Numbered from the stretch's first letter, positions 25,243 through 36,079 are shown. The stretch is DNA of 64,000 nucleotides from Marinobacter koreensis (GCF_023156285.1 NZ_JAKZAJ010000001.1:62001-126000); one strand, 5' to 3'. The notes: generated by a model from the sequence alone, not told the origin. Program-made: numbers and translations.

Positions 25243-27413
25243 TATTTGAAGAGACCCTTCAGTTTGTCGCCCAGTTCCTCCTGAATCTTCTCTTTCACCT
25301 TGTCCTCGGCCTTGGTCTTGGCTTTGTCCACTTCTTTCTTCACCTTCGCTTTGGCAGCGTTCTCCGCAATGGTTTTCAGCGTATCCCGGAAACGCGAGCC
25401 ATCGAATGAGCACAGGCTTCCCGGGTTTTCGGAGAAGTTGCCGCGACATTCCACGGGGATGACCACGTTTTCAACGTACTTGGTCACGCGGCACGCCGGA
25501 TCACGGTGAACCTCGCCCACAATGCGCAGGCCGGCCTCGTAATCCAGCTTGGTCTGTTTCAGGTCCACAGTGCCGTTGCCCTCCAGCTTCATGCCGGCAA
25601 GGGCCGCGACCAGGCTGGTGTTGTTGAGCGTGTTGCCGTTGATCTTCAGGGTACCGCTCATGTCATTGAACGGGGTGGTGCTGCCCCAGTCGGTGGTGGT
25701 CAGTTTCTCCTGATTGACCAGCGCGATGCCCTCACAGGCCATGTGGGTGAGGTTCATCTTACGGAACTCGCCCTTGGCCAGGTTGAAGGTGATCTGGCCG
25801 TCGGCATTCTCCCGGAGAGCAGACACGCGATTGCCGCGGGACGTCGCGTTGATCTTGATGTTGGCGCCTCCGGAAAGCATGTCCACCTCGGCAAGGTCCG
25901 TCAGCAAAGGCAGTGTCTGTACGTTCGATACATCGGAATTGAAGGCCCAGGCCGGGTTGTCTTTGCGGGCGTCAATCGTGGCATTGGCATTGAAGCTGCC
26001 GTCATAAAGCTTGCCGCTGAATTCGTCGACCTTGACCAGACCATTTCTAGCGGTGGTGGACGCCTTGATCTGGTTAATGGTCAGGTTGCTGACGACCAGT
26101 TGGCCGAGCCCGAAGTTCACATCCAGGCGAAGCGAACGCATGGTGTCCAGTGGCAGCAAGTCGGATTCCGGGGCCGCGGATGCGGTCTGGGAGCCGCTCT
26201 GTTCACTGGCAGCAGCTTGCCCTTCCTCGCTTTTCGGTGGCAGATAGCGATCAGCGTTCAGCTTGTCACCATCGAGGTTGAAGACGATGCCGGTGTTGGC
26301 CAGGGTGTAGCTGCCTGAACCTTTGAACGAGGTATCGTCCAGTTTGAGTGACAGGTTGTTCAGGGCAATCTGGCCGGGCGACCCGCCAATGTCCGTGGAG
26401 AAGGCGATGGCCTGGAGCACATCCGGGTCGCTGGTCTCGATAGCCGGCTGACCGAGATTGTCCAGCAGCTTCCTGAGTGAGAACTCCTTGACGGCGACGT
26501 TGCCTTTCAGTGCCGGCTTGTCACCGAAGCCCTGAACCTGAAGGTTGGCGTCCAGCGTCAGATTGGCGAGGCTCGCCGAGAAATCCGACAGCGACGCGGT
26601 TTCCTTTTCAAGGTTGGCTGCTGCCGAACCGGACAGTTTGGCGGTAACGGATTTGCCTCCGAATGGCTCGCCTTTCATATCAAAGACCGCATCGAGGCCG
26701 GACAGGGCGAAATCGTTCAATGCCTGGTTGGCGGCAATGCGTGCGCTGATTTTGCCATCAACAGTCAGCTTCGGTTTGGCCGTCTCGACCTGGAAGCCGA
26801 TATCCATCGGGAAGCTGCCGCCAAGGGTGATGTTGCTGGCGTTCAGCGTAAAGTTGTCCAGGGTCACACTCTGGCCGCTTTGCTCGTCACTGTAGTGAAC
26901 TCGCGCATTACTGACTTCAACGCTTTCGACATTGAAGTTGAGCGGAGTGCCGCCGCCAGCCGTCTCTTGCGGCTGATCCGCGGGTTGGGCCGGTTGTTCC
27001 GGCTGCCTGGATTCTCCAGCGGCAGGCTCCGGCATGATGCGGGTCCAGTTGCCGACGCCCTGTTTATCCACAACCAGATTGGCGTCCAGGCCACTGAGTA
27101 CGAAGGTATTGACCCGGGGCGACATGCCGATGAGCGACCAGAAGTCCACCTGGGCGATGAGCTGGTCAAGCGCAACCAGCCGGTTGCCATCCAGCTGTGC
27201 TTCGACATCGTTCAGTTCCAGGCCCAGTGGAATGAATGACCAGCCGATATCGCCGTTCAGCTGAAGGTCGAGGTTGGTCTGTTGTTCAACGGCCTGTTCG
27301 ATCTGTGGTTTGAAGTCATTGGGATTGATCACGGCCATCGCAATGGCGACAGCGGCCACCGCGAGTATGACGAGGGCGACGATCGCAATGAGGAAATAAC
27401 GCAGCGCTTTCAT
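25242..27413 (-). CDS. AsmA-family envelope protein
   Basis: A 723-residue protein anchored by one N-terminal helix (residues about 5-28, RYFLIAIVALVILAVAAVAI), followed by a long periplasmic beta-rich region. NPNDFKPQIEQAVEQQTNLDL near residue 31 is the conserved AsmA start, and LRLDVNFGLGQLVVSNLTI with later repeats fits the AsmA C-terminal domain. AsmA-like proteins are thought to carry phospholipids between membranes or affect outer-membrane assembly. The ATG at 27413 puts the helix first. It is the first gene of an asmA-mutY-yggX operon. Confidence 0.9.
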   Translation of the reverse strand: MKALRYFLIAIVALVILAVAAVAIAMAVINPNDFKPQIEQAVEQQTNLDLQLNGDIGWSFIPLGLELNDVEAQLDGNRLVALDQLIAQVDFWSLIGMSPRVNTFVLSGLDANLVVDKQGVGNWTRIMPEPAAGESRQPEQPAQPADQPQETAGGGTPLNFNVESVEVSNARVHYSDEQSGQSVTLDNFTLNASNITLGGSFPMDIGFQVETAKPKLTVDGKISARIAANQALNDFALSGLDAVFDMKGEPFGGKSVTAKLSGSAAANLEKETASLSDFSASLANLTLDANLQVQGFGDKPALKGNVAVKEFSLRKLLDNLGQPAIETSDPDVLQAIAFSTDIGGSPGQIALNNLSLKLDDTSFKGSGSYTLANTGIVFNLDGDKLNADRYLPPKSEEGQAAASEQSGSQTASAAPESDLLPLDTMRSLRLDVNFGLGQLVVSNLTINQIKASTTARNGLVKVDEFSGKLYDGSFNANATIDARKDNPAWAFNSDVSNVQTLPLLTDLAEVDMLSGGANIKINATSRGNRVSALRENADGQITFNLAKGEFRKMNLTHMACEGIALVNQEKLTTTDWGSTTPFNDMSGTLKINGNTLNNTSLVAALAGMKLEGNGTVDLKQTKLDYEAGLRIVGEVHRDPACRVTKYVENVVIPVECRGNFSENPGSLCSFDGSRFRDTLKTIAENAAKAKVKKEVDKAKTKAEDKVKEKIQEELGDKLKGLFK

Positions 27414-27620
27414 GTTCAAGGCTTCCTTTTCCGATGAGCGTCGGGTGCTTCGGCGAAGTCCCGGTGCGGATAAAACCAAGGATAACGCAGGGTTAACAAA
27501 TTAACAGCGCAGCTATATGACAATGTGGTACTGATAGGCCAAAATACACCTCCCGAAACATCTCGGCTTGAGGCCCTGTGCCTCTTGAACGCGCTTTATA
27601 AAGATAACAAGGAGTAGGCT

Positions 27621-28082
27621 GTGGCAATCACCGTGTCGATCGAATTGAACCGGGAACTTGAGCTTCCTGCGGGTTACGACGAGGTTTTCGAGCTGCTGGC
27701 GGACGTTCCCCGATCTGCCAGTCATTTCCCGAAAGTACACCAACTCACGGATCTGGGCGACAACGCCTACCGTTGGGAAATGGAAAAGGTCGGCGTTGAC
27801 AAGCACGCCATTCAGTCCGTCTACGCGTGTAAATACTACGCGGACAAAGACGCGGGCAAGATTACCTGGGAGCCGGTCCGTGGTGAAGGCAACGGGGTGG
27901 TCAGTGGCTCCTGGACGTTGAAAGCAAAGGGTGACAGTGCCACTGCGGTGAAGTTCCAGACCAGTGCAGAGCTGACGGTGCCGCTGCCGAGCCTGCTCAA
28001 GCTGGCGATCAGCCCGGTCATCAAGCACGAGTTCAACAGCCTCGTGGATACCTACATGAACAACCTGAAAAAGGCGTTCTGA
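27621..28082 (+). CDS. SRPBCC-fold (START/polyketide cyclase-like) protein
   Basis: A 153-residue protein with the helix-grip pattern: an N-terminal strand, then LPAGYDEVFELLADVPRSASHFP typical of SRPBCC proteins, strands through WTLKAKGDSATAVKFQTSAEL, and a long C-terminal helix (LVDTYMNNLKKAF). There is no signal peptide. Such proteins bind hydrophobic ligands; the ligand is unknown. AAGGAGTAG precedes the start. It lies just before hisB, but his genes appear to have their own promoter region, so the link may be accidental. Confidence 0.75.
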   Translation: MAITVSIELNRELELPAGYDEVFELLADVPRSASHFPKVHQLTDLGDNAYRWEMEKVGVDKHAIQSVYACKYYADKDAGKITWEPVRGEGNGVVSGSWTLKAKGDSATAVKFQTSAELTVPLPSLLKLAISPVIKHEFNSLVDTYMNNLKKAF

Positions 28083-28189
28083 ACGATCGCAGTCGTTGAC
28101 TCGGTTGCGGGACTCCGGACGTCATAAAAGGTATAATCCGCGGATACATGTTTTCGGCATCTGTGCCGGTTTATGACGACGGAGTCTCC

Positions 28190-28783
28190 ATGGCCGAACG
28201 TAAGGCTCGCGTAGAACGCAACACCCTCGAAACACAGATTACCGTCGAGATCGATCTCGACGGCACCGGTCAGTCCCGTTTTGACACGGGCGTTCCCTTC
28301 CTTGAGCACATGATGGACCAGATCGCCCGCCATGGTCTGGTGGATCTGAACATCGTGTCGAAGGGCGATCTTCATATCGATGACCACCACACGGTTGAAG
28401 ACATCGGCATTACCCTGGGGCAGGCCTTCAAGCAGGCGGTTGGCGACAAGAAGGGCATTCGCCGTTACGGCCATGCCTACGTGCCGCTCGACGAAGCACT
28501 CTCTCGGGTGGTGATCGATCTGTCCGGGCGGCCGGGCCTGTCCATGGACGTTCCCTATACCCGCGGCGCGGTCGGTGGTTTCGATGTGGACCTGTTCGAA
28601 GAGTTCTTCCACGGGTTTGTGAATCACTCCATGGTGACGCTGCACATCGACAACCTGAAAGGCAAGAACACGCACCACCAGATTGAAACCGTGTTCAAGG
28701 CCTTTGGTCGTGCCCTGCGCATGGCCATCGAGATGGACGAGCGGATGGCAGGTATTACCCCGTCCACCAAGGGTTCGTTGTAA
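28190..28783 (+). CDS. hisB: Imidazoleglycerol-phosphate dehydratase
   Basis: A 197-residue monofunctional enzyme, lacking the N-terminal phosphatase domain of the E. coli HisB fusion. Metal-binding motifs [10 protein letters not shown] and [10 protein letters not shown] are intact, as is [16 protein letters not shown]. It catalyses the dehydration of imidazole glycerol phosphate in histidine synthesis. The frame is open to 28148, but [15 protein letters not shown] at 28190 is the family start with GGAG upstream. First of the hisBHAF run; a TATAAT at 28132-28137 is a possible -10. Confidence 0.96.
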   Translation: MAERKARVERNTLETQITVEIDLDGTGQSRFDTGVPFLEHMMDQIARHGLVDLNIVSKGDLHIDDHHTVEDIGITLGQAFKQAVGDKKGIRRYGHAYVPLDEALSRVVIDLSGRPGLSMDVPYTRGAVGGFDVDLFEEFFHGFVNHSMVTLHIDNLKGKNTHHQIETVFKAFGRALRMAIEMDERMAGITPSTKGSL

Positions 28784-28813
28784 CCGGCTACCGATCAGGA
28801 ATCAGACAACACC

Positions 28814-29452
28814 ATGAAAACCGTCGCCATTATCGACTACGGTATGGGTAACCTTCATTCCGCACGCAAGGCCGTGGAGCACGTGGCTCCGGAGGTCACT
28901 GTGCTGGTTACCGATAACGCCAGCCAGATTCGCGAGGCGGATCATGTAATCCTGCCCGGCGTTGGCGCGATCCGCGACTGCATGGCGGAAATCCGCCGGC
29001 TGGGCGTGGATTCTCTGGTACGCGAAGTCTCCCGGGATCGCCCGTTTCTCGGTATCTGCGTGGGTATGCAGGCGTTGATGTCCCGCAGCGAGGAAAACGG
29101 CGGCGTGGATTGCATCGATCTTTTCCCGTCCGAAGTTCGCTATTTTGGCGACAACCTCCAGGAAAACGGCGAACGTCTGAAAGTTCCGCACATGGGCTGG
29201 AACGAAGTGTTCCAGACCGTGGAGCACCCGCTCTGGCATAACATCCCGGACGGTGATCGTTTCTACTTCGTTCACAGCTACTACGCCGAAGCCGAGGGTA
29301 ATGCCGACATGGCCGGACGGACCCATTACGGGGTCGACCTGGCGGCAGCGGTTGCCCGCGACAACATCTTTGCTGTGCAGTTCCACCCGGAAAAAAGTGC
29401 CCGGGCCGGTCTGCAGCTCCTGAAGAACTTTGTTGACTGGTCCGGCAAATAA
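28814..29452 (+). CDS. hisH: Imidazole glycerol phosphate synthase, glutaminase subunit
   Basis: A 212-residue class I glutamine amidotransferase. The nucleophile Cys is in [12 protein letters not shown], and the His and Glu are in VQFHPEKS. It supplies ammonia to HisF through the HisF barrel to make IGP and AICAR. It follows hisB after 30 bp and precedes hisA by 36 bp. Confidence 0.96.
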   Translation: MKTVAIIDYGMGNLHSARKAVEHVAPEVTVLVTDNASQIREADHVILPGVGAIRDCMAEIRRLGVDSLVREVSRDRPFLGICVGMQALMSRSEENGGVDCIDLFPSEVRYFGDNLQENGERLKVPHMGWNEVFQTVEHPLWHNIPDGDRFYFVHSYYAEAEGNADMAGRTHYGVDLAAAVARDNIFAVQFHPEKSARAGLQLLKNFVDWSGK

Positions 29453-29488
29453 CGCCGGCCATCAGATCTAACTTACGGACATTGCTCT

Positions 29489-30226
29489 ATGCTGATTATC
29501 CCTGCCATTGATCTCAAAGACGGCAAATGTGTACGCCTGCGTCAGGGTCGGATGGATGACTCCACCGTCTTTGGCGACGACCCTGTGGAAATGGCAACCC
29601 GTTGGGTAGAGGCGGGCGCCCGCCGCCTGCACCTCGTGGATCTGAATGGCGCTTTTGCCGGCGAGCCGGTGAACGGCGAGATCGTTCAGGCCATTGCCCG
29701 GAAATACCCGGAACTGCCGATACAGATCGGCGGTGGTATCCGGTCCGCAGAGACGATTGAGGCTTACCTCAAGGCCGGGGTTCAGTGGGTTATTATCGGT
29801 ACCAAGGCAGTGAAGGAGCCGGAGTTTGTCACCGAGATGTGCAAGCGCTTCCCCGGCCACATCATTGTTGGCCTGGATGCCAAAGACGGTCGCGTGGCCA
29901 CCGATGGCTGGGCGGAAGTATCCGAAGTCATGGCGGTGGATCTGGCCAAGCGTTTCGCCAATGATGGTGTCGATGCGATTGTCTACACCGATATCAGCCG
30001 CGACGGCATGATGCAGGGCGTGAACGTGGAAGCCACGGCAAAGCTGGCGCAAGAGGGCGGTATACCGGTGATTGCCTCCGGTGGCGTGACCAATATGGAC
30101 GATCTCAAGCGCCTGGCCGAGGTGGCCGATCAGGGAATCCTGGGGGCGATTACCGGTCGTGCGATCTACGAAGGCACGCTCGATGTCGCCGAGGCCCAGG
30201 CCTTCTGTGACAGCCTGAACGGTTGA
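29489..30226 (+). CDS. hisA: ProFAR isomerase
   Basis: A 245-residue (beta/alpha)8 barrel enzyme opening [20 protein letters not shown], with the catalytic Asp in PAIDL and the second in [12 protein letters not shown]. Phosphate-binding loops QIGGGIRS and VIASGGVTN are intact. It converts ProFAR to PRFAR, the substrate of HisHF. Confidence 0.96.
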   Translation: MLIIPAIDLKDGKCVRLRQGRMDDSTVFGDDPVEMATRWVEAGARRLHLVDLNGAFAGEPVNGEIVQAIARKYPELPIQIGGGIRSAETIEAYLKAGVQWVIIGTKAVKEPEFVTEMCKRFPGHIIVGLDAKDGRVATDGWAEVSEVMAVDLAKRFANDGVDAIVYTDISRDGMMQGVNVEATAKLAQEGGIPVIASGGVTNMDDLKRLAEVADQGILGAITGRAIYEGTLDVAEAQAFCDSLNG

Positions 30227-30236
30227 GGTAGTTGGT

Positions 30237-31010
30237 ATGGCACTGGCAAAACGCATCATTCCCTGCCTGGATGTGGACAAGGGCCGCGTCGTCAAAGGCG
30301 TGAGCTTCGTGGACATCCGGGACGCCGGGGACCCGGTAGAGGTGGCCCGCCGCTACAACGAGCAGGGCGCCGACGAAATCACCTTTCTCGACATCACGGC
30401 CAGCCACGAGAGTCGGGATACCACCTACGAAACCGTCGAGCGTATGGCGGCCGAAGTCTTCATTCCGCTTACCGTCGGCGGGGGGGTCCGTACCGTCGAG
30501 GATATCCGGAAACTGCTGAACGCCGGTGCCGACAAGGTGTCCATCAATACCGCGGCGGTCTTCAATCCGGAATTTGTGAAAGAAGCTGCCGATCGCTTCG
30601 GCAGCCAGTGCATCGTTGTGGCTATTGATGCCAAACAGGTGAGCGGAGAGGGTGAGGACCCCCGGTGGGAAATCTTCACCCATGGCGGTCGTAAGCCGAC
30701 CGGCCTGGATGCTGTTGAGTGGGCCCGCAAGATGGTACAGATGGGCGCCGGCGAACTGCTGCTCACCAGCATGGATCGGGATGGAACCAAGGTCGGTTTC
30801 GATCTGGGTCTGACCCGGGCCATCAGCGATGCCGTTGCGGTACCGGTGATTGCCTCGGGCGGTGTCGGTGAACTGCAACACCTGGCGGACGGTGTCACCA
30901 AGGGTGGCGCCGATGCGGTGCTGGCGGCCTCCATTTTTCACTTCGGTCAGCACACGATCCCGGAAGCCAAGGCCTTCATGAAAGCGCAGGGGATCGAAGT
31001 CCGGGATTGA
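30237..31010 (+). CDS. hisF: Imidazole glycerol phosphate synthase, cyclase subunit
   Basis: A 257-residue barrel protein starting [20 protein letters not shown], with the catalytic Asp in CLDVD and the second in TSMDRDGTK. Phosphate loops TVGGGVR and IASGGVG are present. It begins 10 bp after hisA and ends right at a strong terminator. No hisI or hisE follows, so the last steps are encoded elsewhere. Confidence 0.96.
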   Translation: MALAKRIIPCLDVDKGRVVKGVSFVDIRDAGDPVEVARRYNEQGADEITFLDITASHESRDTTYETVERMAAEVFIPLTVGGGVRTVEDIRKLLNAGADKVSINTAAVFNPEFVKEAADRFGSQCIVVAIDAKQVSGEGEDPRWEIFTHGGRKPTGLDAVEWARKMVQMGAGELLLTSMDRDGTKVGFDLGLTRAISDAVAVPVIASGGVGELQHLADGVTKGGADAVLAASIFHFGQHTIPEAKAFMKAQGIEVRD

Positions 31011-31049
31011 AAAAAAGGGTCAGATGAAATGTTCATCTGACCCTTTTTT
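31011..31049. terminator. Strong bidirectional terminator between hisF and yibQ-like gene
   Basis: An exact 18-bp inverted repeat (arms 31011-31028 and 31032-31049) has a 3-nt loop, a GGGTCAGATGAA core and A/T runs on both outer sides. It serves the two convergent operons that end here. It begins directly after the hisF stop and ends 3 bp before the opposing stop codon. Confidence 0.93.
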
Positions 31050-31051
31050 GA

Positions 31052-31867
31052 TTACGGGCGTTTGGCGTAGGTCGGTCGGATCGCCTGTTTTTCGCCCTCG
31101 GCGAACATGGGGCGATTGCCATTCCGCATGGCCCAAAGGCCGCTCACCGTCGCAATGGCAATTCCCTGCTTGTCCAGCTCCGGAAGGTGCTTCGCAAGGT
31201 AGTCAACGGTGACCTTGTGGGGGTGGCCGATCGCCACAGCACTGCCGTTCTCCCGCGCCCGCTTGATCAGAAGCTTGAACTGTTTGTCCACGTACGCCTC
31301 GGTCTGCTGGTGATCCAGGAAAACGTCCCGGGATAGCGTGGGGATGCGGTAGGCCTCGGCCACCTTGCCAGCGACGGTTGAGGCAATGGTCCGGCTGTCC
31401 ACGAAATAAACCGGGTATTTCTCAAGCTCCTTCATCACCCAATCCATCGGCTTCAACTCCTGGGTCAGAAGGCTGCCCATGTGATTGTTGACGCCGGAAA
31501 CGAACGGGATGGACTGCAAGGAGCGCCTCAGCGTCTGGGCGATGGCCTGCTCGTCCATGTCGGGGGTGAGACCGCCCTGGCCAAGACCATAGTGATGGGT
31601 GTTGGCCATAGGTGAATGCAGCATGATTTCTTTCTGATGCTGGTGCGCCAGGGTTGCCAGCCGGACCGTGTAGGGGCGGTAGGGCAGGAAAGACAGCGTC
31701 AACGGCTGATCCATGTTCGCCAGCCGCTCACCCTGTTCCAGGTCGTGGCCCATATCATCGATGATAATCGCGATGGTGGGCGGGAAGCCGGACCGTGGCC
31801 CTGCGGCAAAGGCGTTCGCTGCGATCAGGCAGGCGAACGCAACCAGAATGGGCCGCAGACGGCTCAC
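31052..31867 (-). CDS. Divergent polysaccharide deacetylase family protein (YibQ-like)
   Basis: A 271-residue exported protein with a signal peptide (residues 1-22, ending ANAFAAG). IAIIIDDMGHDLEQG and LTLSFLPY near residues 32-60 match the divergent deacetylase family, with GVNNHMGSLLTQ and AIGHPHKVT as later motifs. YibQ-like proteins sit with envC, ctpA and gpmI in many proteobacteria. Their substrate is not known but they probably act in the cell wall. The ATG overlaps the ctpA stop by 4 bp (ATGA). Confidence 0.88.
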   Translation of the reverse strand: MSRLRPILVAFACLIAANAFAAGPRSGFPPTIAIIIDDMGHDLEQGERLANMDQPLTLSFLPYRPYTVRLATLAHQHQKEIMLHSPMANTHHYGLGQGGLTPDMDEQAIAQTLRRSLQSIPFVSGVNNHMGSLLTQELKPMDWVMKELEKYPVYFVDSRTIASTVAGKVAEAYRIPTLSRDVFLDHQQTEAYVDKQFKLLIKRARENGSAVAIGHPHKVTVDYLAKHLPELDKQGIAIATVSGLWAMRNGNRPMFAEGEKQAIRPTYAKRP

Positions 31868-33273
31868 TCGCTGGCTCCGGTTGTTTCGCGGATGTCCTTC
31901 TTGCCCAGGATGTGGAGACCCTTGAGCAGGTTCAGGGCGGAGCGGAGCTGGTAATCCCGTGCCGCCAGGTTGCCGGTGCCCTCTTCGCCCTGATCGGTGG
32001 CGCCGTTATTGCCGTCGCCTTCATTCTGGCCTTTGAGATGGCCGCTCAGGTCGGCTTCGGTAAAGAAGGGCTTGCTGTCGAGTTCCTTGAGCTCGGCGGG
32101 ACGAACCACGATGTCCGGCGTAATGCCGGTAGCCTGGATAGACCGGCCGCTCGGTGTGTAATAGCGGGCGGTGGTCATCTTGATGGCGTGGGTTTCATCG
32201 AGGGGAATCACGGTCTGCACGCTGCCTTTACCAAAGGACTGGGTGCCCATGATGACGGCCCGCTCCTGATCCTGCAGGGCGCCGGCCAGAATTTCCGACG
32301 CCGAGGCGGAACCGCCGTTGATCAGTACCACGACCGGTGTGCCTTCGATCTCGTCGCCGGGCGTCGCGCTGAAGCGCAGCCTTGAACTCTGGATCCGGCC
32401 CTCGGTGTAAACGATCAGGCCATCGTCAAGCAGTGCGTCTGCGGTGGCGACGGCCGCCTGAAGAACGCCGCCCGGGTTGTTCCGGAGATCGATGACAAGG
32501 CCGTCGAGATCGCCGCCATGTTCTTTCTTCAGCGCCTTCAGTGCGTCAGAGAACTGGGTACCGGTATCGGCCTGGAACTGGGTGATTCGGACATAGCCGT
32601 ATCCGTTTTCCAGTATGCGCTTCTTCACGCTGGTGACCTTGATTACGTCCCGCTTGACGTCAATCTCGATCGGCGCGCTTTCGCCTTCGCGCATGATGGT
32701 CAGGGTAAGCACGGTGCCCGGTTTCCCGCGCATCAGTTTCACGGCCTCTTCCAGTGACATGCCCTTGACCGGCTTCTCGTCCAGCTTGATGATCAGGTCG
32801 CCCGCCTGCACGCCCGCCTTCTGGGCCGGAGTGTCGTCAATCGGCGAAATCACTTTCACAAAGCCGTTCTCCATGCCGACCTCAATGCCGAGGCCGCCGA
32901 ACTCGCCGGAGGTGCTCTCCTCGAGTTCTTCGTAGTCTTTCGGAGCGAGGTAGGTGGAGTGGGGATCCAGGTCGGAAAGCATGCCTTTGATGGCGCTCTC
33001 CAGCAGTTGCTGGTCGGAGACTTCCTCGACGTATGCGTCCTTGATGCGGGCGAAGACCTCGGTGAATTTTCGCAGGTCATCCAGAGGGAGCTGCTTCTCG
33101 GGATCCGGCAGGGTGATTTCCACCTGGCCATTATTCTGAAGGCCCTTGAGTAATTTCTCGGTCTCGCTGTTCTGATCCTGACCAAGCGCCAGTCCGGGAA
33201 CGGTGATGAAACAGGTGACAAGGAGGATGGCTCTCAATGGTCGTGATGAAAGAATACTTCTGTCCCGTTTCAT
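31864..33273 (-). CDS. ctpA: S41-family C-terminal processing protease (CtpA-like)
   Basis: A 469-residue periplasmic protease with a signal peptide (residues about 1-32). A PDZ domain (about 90-170, GLGIEVGMENGFVKVISPI) precedes the catalytic core. The Ser is in NGGSASASEILAGAL and the general-base Lys in GTQSFGKGSVQTV. GDP-type substrates are misfolded or peptidoglycan-linked proteins in the family. The ATG at 33273 has GGGA about 10 nt upstream and gives a normal signal peptide; the frame is open to 33324. Lies between envC and the yibQ-like gene. Confidence 0.93.
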   Translation of the reverse strand: MKRDRSILSSRPLRAILLVTCFITVPGLALGQDQNSETEKLLKGLQNNGQVEITLPDPEKQLPLDDLRKFTEVFARIKDAYVEEVSDQQLLESAIKGMLSDLDPHSTYLAPKDYEELEESTSGEFGGLGIEVGMENGFVKVISPIDDTPAQKAGVQAGDLIIKLDEKPVKGMSLEEAVKLMRGKPGTVLTLTIMREGESAPIEIDVKRDVIKVTSVKKRILENGYGYVRITQFQADTGTQFSDALKALKKEHGGDLDGLVIDLRNNPGGVLQAAVATADALLDDGLIVYTEGRIQSSRLRFSATPGDEIEGTPVVVLINGGSASASEILAGALQDQERAVIMGTQSFGKGSVQTVIPLDETHAIKMTTARYYTPSGRSIQATGITPDIVVRPAELKELDSKPFFTEADLSGHLKGQNEGDGNNGATDQGEEGTGNLAARDYQLRSALNLLKGLHILGKKDIRETTGASE

Positions 33274-33375
33274 TAATAGATCCCGTTTTGTTTCCACTAG
33301 TTGGACGGATTTTTCCGGATTCACGACAGTATGGCGTCAGCGGGCCCGTTTGTCAGCCCTCCGGATGACTGTTCG

Positions 33376-34515
33376 TTATTTTGCCAGCCAGCGCCGAGGG
33401 TTATCGGGTTTTCCATTGTGGCGGATCTCGAAATAGAGCTCCGGTGTGTCGGCACCCCCGGTGCGTCCCGCCAGGGCAATGGTTTCCCCGGCGTTCACCC
33501 AGTCGCCCGGGCTGGTGAAGAGGCTGCTACTGTGACCATAGAGTGTCATGTAGCCATCGCCATGGTCGATGATGGTGAGCAGTCCGAACCCCCTCAACCA
33601 GTTGGCAAAAACCACCCGTCCGTAATGGACGGCCTTGATCGGTGCTTCCGCCTTGGTTCCGATCAGCAGGCCGTTACGCCGGAGTTTGCCATCGGCGTAG
33701 TGATCGCCAAAGCCGCTGATGACCTTGCCGTTTGCCGGCCATGGGAGCTTTCGGCGAAGCGACTTGAATGGCTGGGATTCGTTCGGGGAGGGGATGTTGG
33801 CAATGGCCTGTTGCACCTCGTTGAGGAGACGCTCCAGGCGCTTACGATCGGCTTCCAGGTCTTCCCGTTCGCTGCGCTTGTTACGGATGTCCGCTTTCAG
33901 CGCTGCCAGGGTCTGTTCCCGTTCCTTGCGGGAGCCGGCCAGCTGTTTCTGCCTTTCGGCCAGTTGCTGCTCGGTCTGCTTCAGCTGATCCTGGGTGGTC
34001 CGGGCCTGATCTTCCGTGCGCTTCAGGGCCTGCAGGTTGTCATGAAAGGTTTCGAGCTGGGCGACCGTATCCCGGCTGAGACATTCGTAATAGGTCATCG
34101 TCCGGGCAATCCGGTCAGGATCGATTTCGTTCAGCAGCACCTTGACCGCCGGCGCATCGCCCTCCATCCAGGCTGCGCGGATCTGACGTTTCAGGCTTTC
34201 CCGCTGCCGGTCCAGCGTGCGCGTAAGTTCGGCTTCTTCTTCCGAAAGCTGTTTGAGTCGCTGCTGCTGTTGCTCGAGTTTCTGGCGCAGATCCCGGCGC
34301 TCCCGGGTCAGGGAGCTGATGCGGCGTTCCGTTGCTGCCAACTGTTGTTCGAGGTCCGAGCGATCATCCTCGGCGTCGGCCAGCCAGTCGTCAATGTCCT
34401 TGATGCGATCTTTCAAGGCCTCGACCTGGGCCGGGGTGACGTCCTGTTGGGCGCTCACAGGCGCTGCCCACACCACGAGGGTGAGGCACAGCGCCAGAAG
34501 GTGGAGTCGTTTCAA
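33376..34515 (-). CDS. envC: Murein hydrolase activator EnvC
   Basis: A 379-residue exported protein: signal peptide (1-22, APVSAQQ), a long coiled coil (about 25-245, rich in Gln, Glu, Arg), and a C-terminal LytM/M23 domain (about 265-375). The first zinc-ligand His of active LytM proteins is replaced (RNGLLIGTKAEAPI), as in the non-catalytic EnvC group. These proteins activate amidases at the division septum. The start appears to be TTG at 34515, 16 bp after gpmI; no ATG gives the signal peptide. Confidence 0.9.
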   Translation of the reverse strand: MKRLHLLALCLTLVVWAAPVSAQQDVTPAQVEALKDRIKDIDDWLADAEDDRSDLEQQLAATERRISSLTRERRDLRQKLEQQQQRLKQLSEEEAELTRTLDRQRESLKRQIRAAWMEGDAPAVKVLLNEIDPDRIARTMTYYECLSRDTVAQLETFHDNLQALKRTEDQARTTQDQLKQTEQQLAERQKQLAGSRKEREQTLAALKADIRNKRSEREDLEADRKRLERLLNEVQQAIANIPSPNESQPFKSLRRKLPWPANGKVISGFGDHYADGKLRRNGLLIGTKAEAPIKAVHYGRVVFANWLRGFGLLTIIDHGDGYMTLYGHSSSLFTSPGDWVNAGETIALAGRTGGADTPELYFEIRHNGKPDNPRRWLAK

Positions 34516-34531
34516 AATCCGGGAACTTGGT

Positions 34532-36079
34532 TCAGTCGAGTTCTACCAGGCTGTGCCCGGTCATCTCGCTGGGTTGCTCAAGGCCCATGAGGGTCAGTAG
34601 CGAAGGCGCCACATCGCTCAGGCTACCGTCGTCCCGCAGATGGACCGGGCGATGGCCGGTGTAGACCAGAGGAACCGGACCGATGGTGTGGGAGGTGTGC
34701 ACCTGTCCGGAACCGGGATCGGTCATCTGTTCACAGTTGCCGTGGTCTGCGGTGATCAGGGCTTCGCCGCCAACTTCATCCAGGGCTTCGACCACCCGTT
34801 TCACGCAGGTATCCAGGCATTCTGCCGCCTTGATGGCTGCGTCCAGTTTCCCCGTGTGGCCCACCATGTCGCCGTTGGCGTAGTTGCACACGACAAGGTC
34901 GTACTTGCCGCTCTTGATGGCTTCGACGAGTTTGTCGGTGACTTCCGGCGCGCTCATCTCTGGTTGCAGATCGTAGGTCGCCACTTTGGGGGAGGGAACC
35001 AGGATACGCTCTTCGCCCTCAAACGGCGTTTCCAGGCCGCCATTGAAAAAGAAAGTGACGTGGGCGTATTTTTCGGTTTCCGCAATCCTGAGCTGGGTTT
35101 TGCCCAGTTTGGAGACGTATTCGCCCAGTCCGTTGGACAGTTGCTCCGGCGGGTAGGCGCAGGCGGTCTTGATGTCTGCAGCGTACTCGGTGAGCATGAC
35201 GAAATCCGCCAGTTCCGGATGCCGGCGGCGCTCAAAGCCATCAAAGGTTTTATCCACGAAGGTACGGGTCATTTCCCGTGCCCGGTCTGCACGGAAATTC
35301 ATGAACAGTACCGTGTCGCCGTCCCGGATCAGACCGTCGGCTTCGCCCGGCGGCTGGATGTGGGTGGCTTTCACAAATTCGTCGTTTTCGCCCCGTTCAT
35401 AGGCCTGCTCCAGCGCGCTGATCGGGTCCTCGGCAGTGAACTCGGTCTCGCCGAGGGTCATGGCGTTGTAGGCAGACTCGATCCGGTCCCAGCGATTATC
35501 CCGGTCCATCGCGAAATACCGGCCCACGATGGTGGCGACCCGTCCCACGCCGAGGCCTTTCAGTTTGGCAGCGGCTTTTTCCAGGGAGGGTTTGGCGCTC
35601 CGCGGCGGCATGTCGCGCCCGTCCAGGAAAGCATGGATGTAGACCTGCTTTGCGCCCCGTTTTGCGGCCATCTCTGCGGCAGCCAGAATATGGTCTTCGT
35701 GACTGTGTACGCCGCCCGGCGACAGCAGACCCATCAGGTGCACGGCCCGGTCGCTTGCAACTGCTTTGTCGATGGCATTACAGAGGACCGGGTTCTCCTG
35801 GAAGTGGCCGTCCTCCAGATCCTTGTCGATTCGGGTCAGGCTCTGATACACCACCCGGCCGGCACCCAGGTTCATGTGGCCAACCTCGGAGTTGCCCATC
35901 TGTCCCTGCGGGAGCCCTACAAACATACCGGAGGTGTTGATCAGCGTTTTCGGCTGGTTGGCCCAGAGCTGGTCCCAGAAAGGTGTGTTGGCCTTGCTGA
36001 TGGCGTTGTCATCTGCCGGGTCTCGGTAGCCCCAGCCGTCGAGGATAATCAGTGCCGTCGGCTTGCGGTTTGCAGTCAT
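34532..36079 (-). CDS. gpmI: 2,3-bisphosphoglycerate-independent phosphoglycerate mutase
   Basis: A 515-residue enzyme, very close to the usual 510-515. The N-terminal [10 protein letters not shown] contains a metal ligand, the phosphorylated Ser is in [17 protein letters not shown], and [11 protein letters not shown] carries metal ligands. It interconverts 3- and 2-phosphoglycerate in glycolysis and gluconeogenesis with manganese. The ATG at 36079 is preferred over one 30 bp upstream because it gives the family N-terminus. It starts the gpmI-envC-ctpA-yibQ operon, divergent from the rhodanese gene. Confidence 0.96.
   Translation of the reverse strand: MTANRKPTALIILDGWGYRDPADDNAISKANTPFWDQLWANQPKTLINTSGMFVGLPQGQMGNSEVGHMNLGAGRVVYQSLTRIDKDLEDGHFQENPVLCNAIDKAVASDRAVHLMGLLSPGGVHSHEDHILAAAEMAAKRGAKQVYIHAFLDGRDMPPRSAKPSLEKAAAKLKGLGVGRVATIVGRYFAMDRDNRWDRIESAYNAMTLGETEFTAEDPISALEQAYERGENDEFVKATHIQPPGEADGLIRDGDTVLFMNFRADRAREMTRTFVDKTFDGFERRRHPELADFVMLTEYAADIKTACAYPPEQLSNGLGEYVSKLGKTQLRIAETEKYAHVTFFFNGGLETPFEGEERILVPSPKVATYDLQPEMSAPEVTDKLVEAIKSGKYDLVVCNYANGDMVGHTGKLDAAIKAAECLDTCVKRVVEALDEVGGEALITADHGNCEQMTDPGSGQVHTSHTIGPVPLVYTGHRPVHLRDDGSLSDVAPSLLTLMGLEQPSEMTGHSLVELD

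Noticed and set aside
28096..28137. TTGACT and TATAAT before hisB as a promoter pair
   Set aside because: The spacing is 30 bp, far from 17; only the TATAAT is kept as a possible -10.
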